NCBI GenBank assembly: GCA_963556145.1
Contig: OY744468.1
Span: forward strand, 496,001-560,000
DNA length: 64,000 bases
Source: Hygrocybe punicea
Lineage: Eukaryota; Basidiomycota; Agaricomycetes; Agaricales; Hygrophoraceae
Direction of reading: 5' to 3'
Of the stretch, positions 31,423 through 44,159 are shown piece by piece. The notes below the pieces were generated by a model. The model saw nothing but the letters and a program-made list of their open reading frames with translations, was not told the origin of the DNA and did not search any database. Position numbers and translations under genes: made by a program. The first letter of the stretch is position 1; every line of letters begins with the position of its first letter.

Positions 31423-34400
31423 ATGTCCCAAACGACACCCAAATCACCCACTTCTTCGAACTTTTCTTCCAACATCGCTCCTTCTTCCCCAACCGCCGCC
31501 CGCCCACTCCAGCCATCCATCACTCTCCTCTTCTCCCTCATCTCAAGGCGCAACCTCCTCCTATTCACCCTCCCCGCCGTCGTCGCCTCTCTCGTCTCAG
31601 GCGCAATCGCCCCCTACATGACCGTCGTCGTCGGACGCTCTTTCGACGCGTTCTCCCACTTCCCACTCCTCGATCCTTCCAAGGACGACAAGACCCGCCT
31701 CCTACACGGCGTTGGAATCGCAGCACTTGAGCTTCTCTGCCTCGCTGCCGGCGCACTCGCTCTCAGCAGCATCACGTCTTGCTTGTGGATATGGACGGGC
31801 GAGAATAACGTGATCGCCCTCCGCACTCTCGTGTACGACGCGGTCACACGCAAGGACATGGCGTGGTTCGATGCCAAGATGGGCTCACCAACCGACGCTG
31901 CCACCGCCGCACTTACCACGAACCCTCCCGAGAAAGACGGTGACCGCGACCGCGACCACGCGCCACTCGGCGCTGGTGGCCTCATGGCTACTTTCTCCAG
32001 GTAAATTCCAACCCATCTCTTCCCCCCTCCCCCGAAACAATGATCCTCACTCACCCCCCAAATCAATTCACAGAGAAACCGAGGAAGTTCGCTTAGCATC
32101 CTCCCTCGCGTCCGGGCTGCTCCTTCAATACCTCACAACCTGCATCGCATGCCTCATCCTCGCCTTCACTCGTTCCTGGTCCCTCACCCTCGTCATCCTC
32201 TCCGCAGTACCCGCCCTCATCTTCATCCAAGGGCTCTCCCAAGCATTCGCCGGGCCCCTCCTCGCGAAAGAACGCCGAGACCTCGCAACAGCCGCATCCC
32301 TCCTCGACCGCGCAGTCACAGCCATCGCCACAGTCAAAGCCTTCAACGCAGCCACACACGAGCACTCCGCTCTCACATCCATACTCGCCCGCCTCCGCGC
32401 CACCGTGCAACGCCTCAGCGCCATCTGGGGTGTCACTTCCGGCCTCGCGCAGTTCGTCACGATGGGGATGTTCGTGCAGGGCTTCTGGTTCGGTGCGAAA
32501 CTCGTCCGTGGGGGTACGATCGGCGCTGGAGACGTCGCGGCGGTATTCTGGGCGTGTCTCATCGCTACGAGCAGTTTGCAGATGTGCATACCCCAGGTTA
32601 TCGTGCTGGGAAAGGGAAAGTTCGCCATGGCATCGTTGTTGACACTCGTGGAAGGCTGTTCTTCTTCCTCTTCCACGACTGCCGGCAAGTCACGCAAGCC
32701 CATCCACAACATCCGCAAAATCGTGCCACTCAAATGTGATGGCGAGCTCGCCATGCACAACGTCACTTTCGCATATCCGTCCAGACCAACTATCCCCGTC
32801 CTCAAGGACGTCTCGCTCTTCTTACCAGCGCGCGAGACGACGTTCATCGTTGGCGGTTCAGGATCCGGCAAGTCCACCATAGCGCAACTCTTCCTGCGCA
32901 TGTACGATGGTGCTGGTAGTGGTGGAGGTACGATGCAGCTGGACAACCAAGATATGGCGTATTTGGACGATGCATGGATGCGCGAGCATGTTGCGTGTGT
33001 GTCGCAAGAGTGTGGTGGCGTGCTTTTTGATATGAGCGTGCATGATAATGTGGCGATGGGTTTGGCGGGGTCGTCCTCGTCCTCAGGGGGGAGTGGGAGG
33101 CAGCCAAAGGATGTGACGCGTGAAGAGGTCGTGGAGGCGTGTAGGGCGGCGCTCATGCATGAATTTGTTAGGGACCTTCCGGAGGGTTACCTCACTCGGC
33201 TGGGTAATGGCGGGGCTAGTCTGTCTGGTGGGCAGATGCAGCGCTTGGCCATTGCTCGCGCAAAGTTGCGCAATCCTACTGTTCTTATTCTAGGTGAGAG
33301 CCAGTTTTTTGAAAGACATGTAATTGTCTGTGGCTTTATGCTCATTGGTTTTTTCTTTTTCTTTTTCGTTTTAAGATGAAGCGACGTCTGCGCTGGACCC
33401 AACGTCGCGCGTGCTCGTGTTTGAAGCCATCAAACGCTGGCGAGCGAACAAGACCACTATCGTCATCACGCATGACCTTTCCCAGATCACCTCCCACGAC
33501 TTTGTGTATGTCCTCAAGAATGGGAGCGTCGTGGAACAGGGATACCGATATGATTTGGAGAATTCGGATGGAGGAGGGGGGGAGTTCAGGGAGATGATGT
33601 TGGCTCAGGCGAATACTGGAGGCCACCTCCCTGAGAAATTCGAGGTCAGGCAGCGGGATAGTGTTGTTACTACTGCTGCCGCCGCCGCCGCCGCCGCCGC
33701 TCATCGACAGACGATGGCGAGAGCCGATTCTCGTCCTGTTACTTGGGGCAAATGGATCTTCGAACCTCTCACGGATTTCTCAAGTAATAATGCTTCTGCC
33801 GATCGTCTCAGCCGGTTGGTGCCGCCACTGCCACAGCAGCAGCAGCAGGATCTCATACAGCAACAGTCGGATATTCATGTTGTTGCTCCGCAACACCCTG
33901 CCCCCGCACACACCCCTGTCGCCACTCGCCGTCACGTCAGCTCATCATTCCGGCCCTTCTCGTCTACGGTCTCGTTCTACAACCCTTCTATGATACTTCC
34001 GGCGGACTATTGGATGTCGGATGATCCTGAATTTGATGCCGAGAAGTCTGCTTTGCAGAGGAGTGCGAGCGAGGCGTCGCGGCGACGCCTTGACACGTCG
34101 AAATCAAGGACGCGATGGGACGATACCAGTTTGGTACCCGCGAACACGGTCAAAGTCGAGCAACCACAAACGGACCTGGGTCACGGTGGTTCAAATCCCG
34201 AAATGCGGCAGTCCTTCTGGAGCCTCGTGCGAGATGTCTACCCCACCGTTCCCTGCAAGCCACTCATCTTGCTCGGCCTTGTTGCGTGTTTGCTCAACGG
34301 TGCCATGACTCCCGTGTTCTCGTTCCTGCTGTCTCGTCTTATTTTTGCGGTCTCGAATAGGGCGACTGATATGTCCACTATCAATACGTTTGGCGGGATC

Positions 34401-36078
34401 GTCTTGGGCGTCGCAGCGCTGGACGGACTTTTCTTGGGCATCAAGTACTTCATTTTGGAGAATGCGGCTACTTCTTGGGTGACGCATATCCGGAAGGTGT
34501 GCTTCAAGCTCGTGCTGGCGCAGGACAAGCGGTGGTTCGACAAGAGCGAGAACAGCGCCGTGCGTCTTGTGCAAGTTCTATTCAAGGACGGCGACGATGC
34601 GGGGAATCTGATCGTCATCATGTTGGGCCAGTGCTGCGTTGTGGCGGCGATGGTTGGGGTTGGGTTTGTGTGGGCGCTGGTGCAGGGGTGGCAGTTGACG
34701 TTGGTTGGGTTTGCGTTTGCACCTGTGTTTGCTGCTGCGATGGCGTTTCAGACGAAATTGGTGGCCGAGTGCGAGCTGAGGAGTAAACGTGCTACGGAGG
34801 AGGTTGCGAAGAGTTATTATGAGGTGAGATTTTTTTTGGCTTCTGTTTTGCTTTTTTTTTTGTTGACGGATGGTTTAATTCTCAAGGCTCTTTCCAATAT
34901 TCGTGCTATTCATTCCATGGCTTTTGAAAGCGTTTTTCGGAACCAGTTTACCCTGGCTGCTGACCGAGCACTTTTGATGGGTGTGCGGGGCGGCTTGGTG
35001 GAGGGATCGACATATGGCGTTGCGAGCTCTTTGATATACGTGGCGGAAGCCCTGTTGTTTTATGTCGGCGCGGTACTCGTTGCGCGAGGCACTTATACGT
35101 ATCTGCAGATGCAGGAAGTGTTGAGCTTGGTTGTATTCACTGTCACTATCGGTTCTCAGATGCTAGCTTGCAGTATGTCCCTTTTTTTTTTTTTTCTGCT
35201 GTGCCTTTTTCTGAACTATTTCTCCGTTGTCAGCTCAAAAGATCGCCAAGTCTGTTCAAGCCACGCGAGATTTCAATGGTTTATTGAAACTGTCTATGGA
35301 TACCAACGAATCCAAGGGGACCCTTCGACCGCCCCCTACTGGCGCTGTCACTTTCAGCAAAGTCTCCTTCTCGTATCCCGAGCGACCCGACGTCCCCGTC
35401 TTGAAGAATCTCTCTATGCATGTAGCCGACGGCGAAAGTGTCGCTATCGTAGGTTCGTCCGGATCTGGAAAATCTACTATAGCCGCTCTGTTGCAACGGC
35501 TGTATGAGCCTGACTCTGGTGGCATTTTCATTGGACACTCGGATCTTCGTTCCACCCAAGTGCATCAACTGCGAGAACACGTGGCCGTCGTCAGCCAGCA
35601 CCCGAATCTCTTTGACGCGACCATCTCGGAAAACATTGCATACGGGAGCGAGTCTCTGTCGGATAAAGATATCCGCCGGGCTGCCAAGGCTGCCAATGTC
35701 GACGAGTTCATCCAGAGTCTTCCGGAAGGGTACGATACGATGGTCGGCGAGAACGCGACGCTTATATCTGGTGGCCAAGCTCAGCGATTGCAGATCGCGC
35801 GGGCGCTGGCGCGGCCCTCGATGATACTGATTTTGGATGAATGCACGTCTGCGCTGGATCCAACGAACCAGGCTGCGGTGTTGGATACGGTTCAGCGAGC
35901 CAAGGTTGGACGTACGACGATCATGGTGACGCATAAGTTGCCTGTTATGCGGATGTGTGATAGGATTTTGGTTGTTGATGATGGGCGGGTGGCGGAGGAT
36001 GGGACGTACGACGAGCTCATGCGACGGAAGGGCGTTTTTAGGAGTCTTGCCAATGCCGGAGAATGGCTTGGCGAGTGA
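31423..36078 (+). CDS. full-length ABCB transporter, Ste6-like
   Basis: Five exons (31423-32000, 32074-33293, 33376-34823, 34887-35172, 35234-36078), all introns GT-AG and 61-82 bp, give 1458 aa. Architecture is TMD1-NBD1-TMD2-NBD2. NBD1 has Walker A GGSGSGKST (about 452), signature LSGGQ (about 576), Walker B TVLILDEATSALD (about 595) and H-loop VITHD. A linker with a polyalanine run (about 699-708) and polyglutamine follows. NBD2 has GSSGSGKST (about 1251), ISGGQ (about 1355), MILILDECTSALD (about 1374) and MVTHK. The tail RSLANAGEWLGE resembles basidiomycete Ste6, the plasma-membrane exporter of farnesylated mating pheromone. Other lipid-peptide or drug export cannot be excluded. The gene appears intact. 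A partial inverted copy lies 1.3 kb upstream. The start ATG precedes a plausible cytosolic leader and the first helix (LFTLPAVVASLVSGAIAPY). Confidence 0.9.
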
Positions 36079-37059
36079 ATATATTTGAATCGTGATAGAT
36101 GGGGGGGGGGCACATTATTTGTTCGTTTCGTTCATTCTTTCATATACTATTCCCCCCTACCCCCCCACCCAACCCCCCCCAATCACACACCTCTCTTTTT
36201 GAACTCTCCACTCCCTCACTTTTTGTTGACGACGACGATGCGATGACGCTTGGTTACGACTAACCGGTATGAATATCAACATCGTTACGATGTTATGGCT
36301 TCACCCCCTCTCACGTTTGTAGCTTATTACGACTGGCTGTACTTTTATGAAATATCAATGTGTAATAAATGTGACTCCGGGTCAATCCAGTAAAGGGATT
36401 TTTGTTTGCCCGTTTCGGGGTTCCATGTCCAGATAAAATTTTGGATTTGCACGTCCGGATGCTACGCTAGCCTCCGAGGCCATTTCATGTCCGGATGGCG
36501 CGGTGGCCTTATTTTTTTCCCCATAACGCTGTATACGAAGTGGGACAGGTATATAATCTGTACTATGACATCCACATTTCCTTTTTGGCGTTTGCGAAGC
36601 TGCTTGAGTAGTACGAGCACCACATTGTCTTTGCCAGCACGAAGCGCTCGGCCATCCTCAACGCAGCTCTACCATTGACTACCAATGACTGGGGGTTGGT
36701 AGAGGATGCAAAAGATGGAGATGGTCTGGAAGAGTGTGCCAGTGGTGCTCTCAGGGATGGCTCGAAACTGATGGTTCATAATGTTCTCAAAAACTAACAT
36801 TCACGAATGATGATGCATCGATGATGTCCGGATGATACACTGGCAGTAGCTGTCTGGCGTGCCTGCCCCATCGGGAAATCGGGGAGGCGCCGGTATATCC
36901 AGGCGGAGTTGAGAATTGATAAGCAGACTTGCAGCCGTTTGCAATGTCTTATCTAGGCAAATAAATGCATTCAAGTACAATATAATTATTGCGATGGTTG
37001 ATCACTTGCACTCAGATTTGTGGAAATTGATTGCTGTATATAAGGGGCTACAATATACA
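36079..37059. other. 3' flank of the ABC gene; no gene
   Basis: C-rich homopolymers at 36102-36180 and an AATAAA at 36364 that could serve polyadenylation. Beyond it, fragments such as atgtccggatggcg resemble sequence near 62.3 kb but no gene is supported. Confidence 0.4.
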
Positions 37060-37445
37060 CGTAATTATTCCGCTGCAATCCCATTTTTTCACAGTCTTAT
37101 AGAAGCTTGGCCATGCAATATAAGCCATTCTGATGAGCATTTAATTATTCCTGTTAAATACCATTTTTTCAAAGTCTTATAGAGGCTCGGCCATATAATA
37201 TAAGCCATTGTGATGGGCATTTAATTATTCCTGTGAAATACCATTTTTTCACGGTCTTATAGAAGCTTGGCCATACAATATAAGCCATTCTGATGAACAT
37301 TTAATTATTCCTGTTAAATACCATTTTTTACAGTCTTGTAGAAGCTTAGCCACACAATATAAGTCATTCTGATAAATATTTAATTATTCCTGTGAAATAC
37401 CATTTTTTATCAGTCTTGTAGAACCTTGACCATACAATATACGAT
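37060..37445. repeat. 80-bp minisatellite array (about five units)
   Basis: Units containing gtcttatagaagcttggcca and taattattcctgt recur at 37091, 37171, 37251, about 37330 and about 37410. The first unit is the most diverged. The same unit in reverse orientation appears at 58470-58740. Confidence 0.9.
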
Positions 37446-38040
37446 CAAGAAAAACCTCCTTTCCGAATTATATATAATTATATATGATTATATATAGCGG
37501 CATTGTTTCGAATCTTTCTGCCACTGTCCTGACAGCCGCCTGTTGTCAGGAACGCCTCCAGCTCGACTTTTCTCACTATCCTGCCGCCTTCTAAAGTGTT
37601 ATATATATCAACTAGTTATTCTTCTAGATACTGTACATAGCGTAATATACGCAGAGAGAAAAGTGAAATAAGGAAATAAAAAGCAGGGGGACATATGTGA
37701 TGGTGCTGACGGTTGGGGCAGCGGTATTTAGATGATGACGGAGATGATGGCATCGCCATGGACGACCCTCCACATTCCCTGCGTCACCTGCGTCGCCTTC
37801 GTCACTGTGCGCCAGGCCTGCTGCCACTGGTTCACCCTCCTCATCCTCTACTTCCACCTCATAACACGAGACCTGCCCTCCATCGCCACCAAATGGCAAA
37901 ATCGAATTCTAAAGTGAGTCTTTTTGTTATATTCATATATTTATTCAATAGCGGCCTCCTAGCCCACAAGGTCGGCTCGACTTGCGGCCGCCGCTCGACG
38001 TTCTGTGGCCAACAATTGTTTCCTGGTATGTGATCGAGGC
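37446..38040. other. no well-supported gene
   Basis: AT-rich tatataatta stretch at 37465-37500. Open frames at 37713-38033 (plus) and 37624-37899 (minus) overlap and are compositionally biased; neither is recognised. Confidence 0.35.
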
Positions 38041-38069
38041 CTTCTGATATGCGTGTGCTGACGTCGACC

Positions 38070-38280
38070 GTGACAGCGAGGACAGTCCGTCCGAGTCCGC
38101 TACGGAGCTGCATGGCAAACGGGGACTTACGTCCAGGCCGTGAATTGGGTGAGTTTTTTGTATGATAGCCAATTCTGATGCTCATTCTGCCGCAAGGGCA
38201 ACCACCGCGTTCGCATTCGTGTGGAGACTCTTGGTGAAATCACCATCGATTTTTCGCGGTATGATGTGGCGCGACGTTGA
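38070..38280 (+). CDS. small SH3/Tudor-like domain gene end
   Basis: Two exons read SVRVRYGAAWQTGTYVQAVN, then an intron beginning gtgagttttt and ending ctgccgcaag, then NHRVRIRVETLGEITIDFSR and YDVARR before a stop at about 38280. Short beta-strand-like segments with conserved aromatic residues suggest a small SH3/Tudor-like barrel, by pattern only. A diverged relative of the last exon (RNLGEIVVDVSRYDVKH) is at about 51090-51160. The upstream part is not resolved. Confidence 0.35.
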
Positions 38281-38289
38281 ATGGATTTA

Positions 38290-39977
38290 TTGTTTGTAAA
38301 AGTACCTTTCATTGATTATATTTGACATAGCGTTGTGCCCTACAAGCCCCGCACTCGGTCTGCCCAATCCAATCGCACGCAAAAAAGAAATGAGTCAGAA
38401 ACGCCAACAAGTCCCTCTTTCACCAATGAAAATATTTCATGGCCTACGTTCTGTTAGCAAGTGAAGAAAAACCCAGTCCCAACTATTTGAAAGCAAAGAC
38501 TAATGGCTATAATTAAATAGAATCCGATACTTTTCGACATGACCCACTCAAAAATAATGGAGTTGTGGTCAGCAAGCTTCAGGCCTCAGAACGCTAAAGC
38601 CGCTTGGATCTGCGACAGGCCTCATGGGACCCATTGCATCTGCGTCGGTTGCCTACTCCTTGGCGAGATCTACGGCCCAAACGATCAGCAGAGCATAATG
38701 AATTCGAACAAAAAAATCGGAACCTTGGTTAACACAGCATTATCGTTGATAAATTGGATCAACTAGCTGAGCCGTTCTTTCCGCTCTGTTAGCTGTGCGG
38801 TAAGGTCGTGGTTGCACCGCACAACCGCAAGTGTCACTGTCCTGAAGTTCCTGACCTAAATCGAAGACAGCGTCAGTCCGTGGCCAAAGCTAAATAAAGT
38901 ACTTCAAGTTGTAATAAGTAACTTCGACCACAATGACGACTCGGACTACAAAGATGAAGAACACACAACTTGAAGATGACGGGGAAGAAGACAACGAGGG
39001 AGACGAGGAAGGCTGGGGGTGGTGTGCCCACAGGTATGTCGCGCTTGCCATAATCCACACACCAGGTGACTTGTTTACATCGAATGGTGTGCGCTTGTGC
39101 CTTCGAGGGTAACCTTGATGACCAGCACGACGTGGACAACCAGAACGAGCAGGGGGCCGGCTGCGATGACCACAGCGATACAACTAGGGCCCGACTGGGC
39201 GTTTCTTAAGACAACAACGCCAACATCAGCAACGGCGCATGCAGGTAATGACGACGATGGACCATGTAACCTTGTTTGGCAAAAGTGATCACACTTCTCA
39301 AAGCAATCACAACCACCCGTCTCCCGTCAACCACCAAGGCGTCGTGACAAACAAATCAGCCCCAAACAAGGGAAAGGGAACATCGGGGGATGTGCACCAC
39401 CCCGGCTGCCAAAAGTAAGTTTTTTTAAAACTTGTACATCTACTAACTACTACACAACCTACTAGCACCCCAACAACGCCCACACCGAAGCCTGCCCACG
39501 CCAAAGTCAACAGCCACACGTTAACGCCATCACCAACGCACCCATGAATGTGAACGCAAACGCCCACACCATTGTCCACGGAAACGGAGGACGGACCTCG
39601 GAAACGAAGAACGGCGATTGGTGAGGCGACGGTGGGTGACGGAAATGGCGAGGGGTGCAGCGGAGGGTGGTGCACCCACCTCTGCTGTGAAAGGTATGTG
39701 TTTTTTTGTTATATCTACTTATATCTACTTATATCTACAATCACTCTGTATACAGCTGCGATACGCCATCACCACTAACCCCCCTCAACCACCCAGTTGG
39801 CAACGAACGCAACGGCGGCAGCAGTGCCATGAGCCAACGTCGATGGCCCAGGTGAAGGTTCACGACCACCGAAAAAATATAGGGTGATGAAGGCAACCGC
39901 CAAGAGGAACTTAACGCACCAAGGCAAATGCTGCACCCTGGTACACGAACCCAAACAGTTCCGTAAACTCGGTGTGT
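38290..39977. other. no supported gene; repetitive GC-rich segments
   Basis: Several compositionally biased frames (Thr/Pro/His-rich) and repeated tatatctactta units near 39710-39740. Just before the solo LTR a frame reads KATAKRNLTHQGKCCTLVHE, not recognised, and runs into the LTR. Confidence 0.35.
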
Positions 39978-41633
39978 CCGAGTGTTACGGATCGCTTCTG
40001 CAGCGGGCTCCGGCAACAATCAACTTAACAGGGGATCGGCTTCCAGAGGGGAGAACAGCAGCTTTCATTGTTGCTTACAGCGAAGACAACACTGCTAAAA
40101 AGGGGGGGTCAAGGTCTAATGTCATTGCGAGCCGTGGGGGTTACCCAAAACAAGATGAGTCTGCCCCAAGAACCAGACTAAACGTAAAGAAAGGAAAAGA
40201 AGAAAAAGTCCGAACCAACAACAAGGACAGTAGATATAGTGAATGGACTTGAGGGGAGGTAAATGGGAATCCAACCATGAAGCTACAACATGTCCAACTA
40301 CACCATGTTTTCACCATGAGGCGGACATGAGGCGTCCTCATGTCGATGTTCTCGCGATCCAACTGGAGGCCCAGGTGTCATTGAGGAATAGAGGGGGTCC
40401 GGATGACTCGGATGATTTGTCATCGGATCATGTGATGTGCAGAATTGCCTATTTGGGGTCTACACTTGCTGTAACAGGCAAGTGCGCAGTCTGGCAAGTG
40501 CATTGCACGGTCGGGTCGAAGATGGGTATCGTCCAGTGTAGGATTGGTGATGAGAGTGTCTTGAGGTAGCGGGGACATAGCGAAAGGTCGATATAAAGGA
40601 AGACAAAGGAATGTATGGAGGGAAAACCAACTAGGATGGTGGGATAGTCGAGGTCAGACATGTGAACAGCATAAGCTGTACCGGATGATGATGTCTGTGT
40701 CGATGACGTATCGAGGAGCAATGTCTTGTCCTGTCTGTGGAACAATGCAATCCACCTGATGTCGGTATTCGTCCAAGAAAGGGTATCATTGTAAACGAGT
40801 GTGGGAGGTATCAAGATGAAAGATGGAAAAGGATAAATGAATGTGGGTCCAGGTTTCAAGTCATGGCATGAGTGACAAGCTGTGGGAACAAGTCATCGGG
40901 TACTGCATTGAAGCGGTGTCGTGCGAACAATATACGATAGGGGTTGGTTCACTGTTTGGGAAGTCGTATGGTCTGTGGTTGAAGTCCAAAAGAGTATGCT
41001 CCGGCGATGGTCGGATTAGAGAGAACAGTGAAATGTCTTGTGATCGGGGATTGTTCAGAGTTCGCATGCAGGTGAGGAATGTCATCGGATCGTCAGGGAG
41101 GATAATGGTGGGCACAGGGTACGAATATGGAAACCAAATATCCGGGAATGGCAATTGTCAATTACGTGTCGATATATTGTTGAGGTGGAAGTCAGAAGTA
41201 TCAATGGTGGAAGGGTTTCGGTGCCGATGCCAAAGATAGATCATAACAAGGTAGAAACCGATCAGGAAGGTGATGGCAATGCTGCCAATAACAATTACAG
41301 TAATGAGCTGTGTCGGGAGTACAGCCATTGTGATCGGTTTGTCGTGGGATAGCGTAAACAAGATATCGAAGGGAAAAGACAATGTCGGTGACGTCCATCG
41401 GCAAGGAGACTATTCGGGTACAACAAGGTCACGTGGGAGATGTCCATGGTCGGTCTGGATTGTTCTAGAAGAAGAAAGGAAGAAAAGAGAACAAGGACAA
41501 GAATAAACAGCAAGGTCCAAAAGAAGACAAAAGGTAAAGGGGAACGAAAAAGGAAGGTATGGTAAAGTGGAATCGTCATCGTGGGTAATGGAGTCGGGAT
41601 CGGAGTTGCGGAGTTGAAAAACGTAACACCGAG
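39978..41633 (-). mobile_element. solo LTR with 5-bp target-site duplication
   Basis: A 1646-bp LTR (39983-41628) in minus orientation, starting TGTTAC and ending GTAACA, is flanked on both sides by ccgag (39978-39982 and 41629-41633). It is nearly identical to the two LTRs of the complete element at 42515-48866. A solo LTR is the usual product of recombination between the two LTRs of an inserted element. Confidence 0.92.
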
Positions 41634-42509
41634 CTACCCTGTGCACGGCGAGTTGCACAACCGTAGTCTTCTTTAGGAGCTGTAATGAGTGACGTGAGGG
41701 AGGCGCAAGCAGCCGGAGCAACGGGAAAGCACGCACGCTCTTATTCGCCGTCTCAATCTCCTCATCAGCATTCCTCACCCACCTCGTGCTCGAGTTTGAG
41801 CTATGCTCATCCCTGTCACACCAACGCGAGCGTTGCCTCTCGTGGGCACCACCGGCACCTTGAATACCGCATCTGCGCCCACACCCACCCGCACACCCAC
41901 CCGCACACCGCTTCCGAGCCGTGCAACGCCGGTTTGCTCACGCACCACACGTCCACAGCTTCCACTCTCACCCGTATTTCCATTCGCCACATCTCCCAGC
42001 CGTCTGCGCTTGACTGCGGCGTCCCCAAAGGTGAGAGGTGGACGATGCGGTGTTTGTTACATTTTTNNNNNNNNNNNNNNNNNNNNNNNNNNNNNNNNNN
42101 NNNNNNNNNNNNNNNNNNNNNNNNNNNNNNNNNNNNNNNNNNNNNNNNNNNNNNNNNNNNNNNNNNAAGCAGCCGGAGCAACGGGAAAGCACGCACGCTC
42201 TTATTCGCCGTCTCAATCTCCTCATCAGCATTCCTCACCCACCTCGTGCTCGAGTTTGAGCTATGCTCATCCCTGTCACACCAACGCGAGCGTTGCCTCT
42301 CGTGGGCACCACCGGCACCTTGAATACCGCATCTGCGCCCACACCCACCCGCACACCCACCCGCACACCGCTTCCGAGCCGTGCAACGCCGGTTTGCTCA
42401 CGCACCACACGTCCACAGCTTCCACTCTCACCCGTATTTCCATTCGCCACATCTCCCAGCCGTCTGCGCTTGACTGCGGCGTCCCCAAAGGTGAGAGGTG
42501 GACGATGCG
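41634..42509. other. host sequence between LTR insertions, with assembly duplication
   Basis: The block 41707-42066 recurs exactly as 42167-42526, separated by the N gap. Within it, plus-strand frames rich in Thr/Pro/Arg show no family resemblance. A GT donor-like gtgagagg lies close to the LTR insertion point. No gene call is supported. Confidence 0.5.
42067..42166. other. assembly gap (100 N)
   Basis: Exactly 100 undetermined bases, the conventional size for a gap of unknown length. The left contig ends 12 bp into an LTR and the right contig starts with sequence already present on the left. Confidence 0.98.
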
Positions 42510-42514
42510 GTGTT

Positions 42515-44159
42515 TGTTACATTTTTCAACTCCGCAACTCCGATTCCGACTCCGCTACCCACGATGACGATTCCACTTTACCATACCTTCCTTTTTCGTT
42601 CCCCTTTACCTTTTGTCTTCTTTTGGACCTTGCTGTTTATTCTTGTCCTTGTTCTCTTTTCTTCCTTTCTTCTTCTAGAACAATCCAGACCGACCATGGA
42701 CATCTCCCACGTGACCTTGTTGTACCCGAATAGTCTCCTTGCCGATGGACGTCACCGACATTGTCTTTTCCCTTCGATATCTTGTTTACGCTATCCCACG
42801 ACAAACCGATCACAATGGCTGTACTCCCGACACAGCTCATTACTGTAATTGTTATTGGCAGCATTGCCATCACCTTCCTGATCGGTTTCTACCTTGTTAT
42901 GATCTATCTTTGGCATCGGCACCGAAACCCTTCCACCATTGATACTTCTGACTTCCACCTCAACAATATATCGACACGTAATTGACAATTGCCATTCCCG
43001 GATATTTGGTTTCCATATTCGTACCCTGTGCCCACCATTATCCTCCCTGACGATCCGATGACATTCCTCACCTGCATGCGAACTCTGAACAATCCCCGAT
43101 CACAAGACATTTCACTGTTCTCTCTAATCCGACCATCGCCGGAGCATACTCTTTTGGACTTCAACCACAGACCATACGACTTCCCAAACAGTGAACCAAC
43201 CCCTATCGTATATTGTTCGCACGACACCGCTTCAATGCAGTACCCGATGACTTGTTCCCACAGCTTGTCACTCATGCCATGACTTGAAACCTGGACCCAC
43301 ATTCATTTATCCTTTTCCATCTTTCATCTTGATACCTCCCACACTCGTTTACAATGATACCCTTTCTTGGACGAATACCGACATCAGGTGGATTGCATTG
43401 TTCCACAGACAGGACAAGACATTGCTCCTCGATACGTCATCGACACAGACATCATCATCCGGTACAGCTTATGCTGTTCACATGTCTGACCTCGACTATC
43501 CCACCATCCTAGTTGGTTTTCCCTCCATACATTCCTTTGTCTTCCTTTATATCGACCTTTCGCTATGTCCCCGCTACCTCAAGACACTCTCATCACCAAT
43601 CCTACACTGGACGATACCCATCTTCGACCCGACCGTGCAATGCACTTGCCAGACTGCGCACTTGCCTGTTACAGCAAGTGTAGACCCCAAATAGGCAATT
43701 CTGCACATCACATGATCCGATGACAAATCATCCGAGTCATCCGGACCCCCTCTATTCCTCAATGACACCTGGGCCTCCAGTTGGATCGCGAGAACATCGA
43801 CATGAGGACGCCTCATGTCCGCCTCATGGTGAAAACATGGTGTAGTTGGACATGTTGTAGCTTCATGGTTGGATTCCCATTTACCTCCCCTCAAGTCCAT
43901 TCACTATATCTACTGTCCTTGTTGTTGGTTCGGACTTTTTCTTCTTTTCCTTTCTTTACGTTTAGTCTGGTTCTTGGGGCAGACTCATCTTGTTTTGGGT
44001 AACCCCCACGGCTCGCAATGACACTAGACCTTGACCCCCCCTGTTAGCAGTGTTGTCTTAGCTGTAAGCAACAATGAAAGCTGCTGTTCTCCCCTCTGGA
44101 AGCCGATCCCCTGTTAAGTTGATTGTTGCCGGAGCCCGCTGCAGAAGCGATCCGTAACA
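42515..44159 (+). repeat. 5' LTR
   Basis: 1645 bp, TGTTAC...GTAACA. Open frames occur throughout (for example 42761-42985, with a hydrophobic segment). They are also present in the 3' LTR and solo LTR. Confidence 0.92.

Noticed and set aside
32125..33156. 343-aa minus-strand frame opposite the ABC transporter
   Set aside because: Antisense to a well-supported exon with all ABC motifs; GC-rich codons keep the reverse frame open.
40841..41239. 132-aa and other frames within the LTR copies
   Set aside because: Present in all three LTRs merely because the DNA is nearly identical; frames are open on both strands.
41707..42526. True tandem duplication of 360 bp
   Set aside because: It abuts a 100-N gap and one copy stops within an LTR, so an assembly overlap is the simpler explanation.
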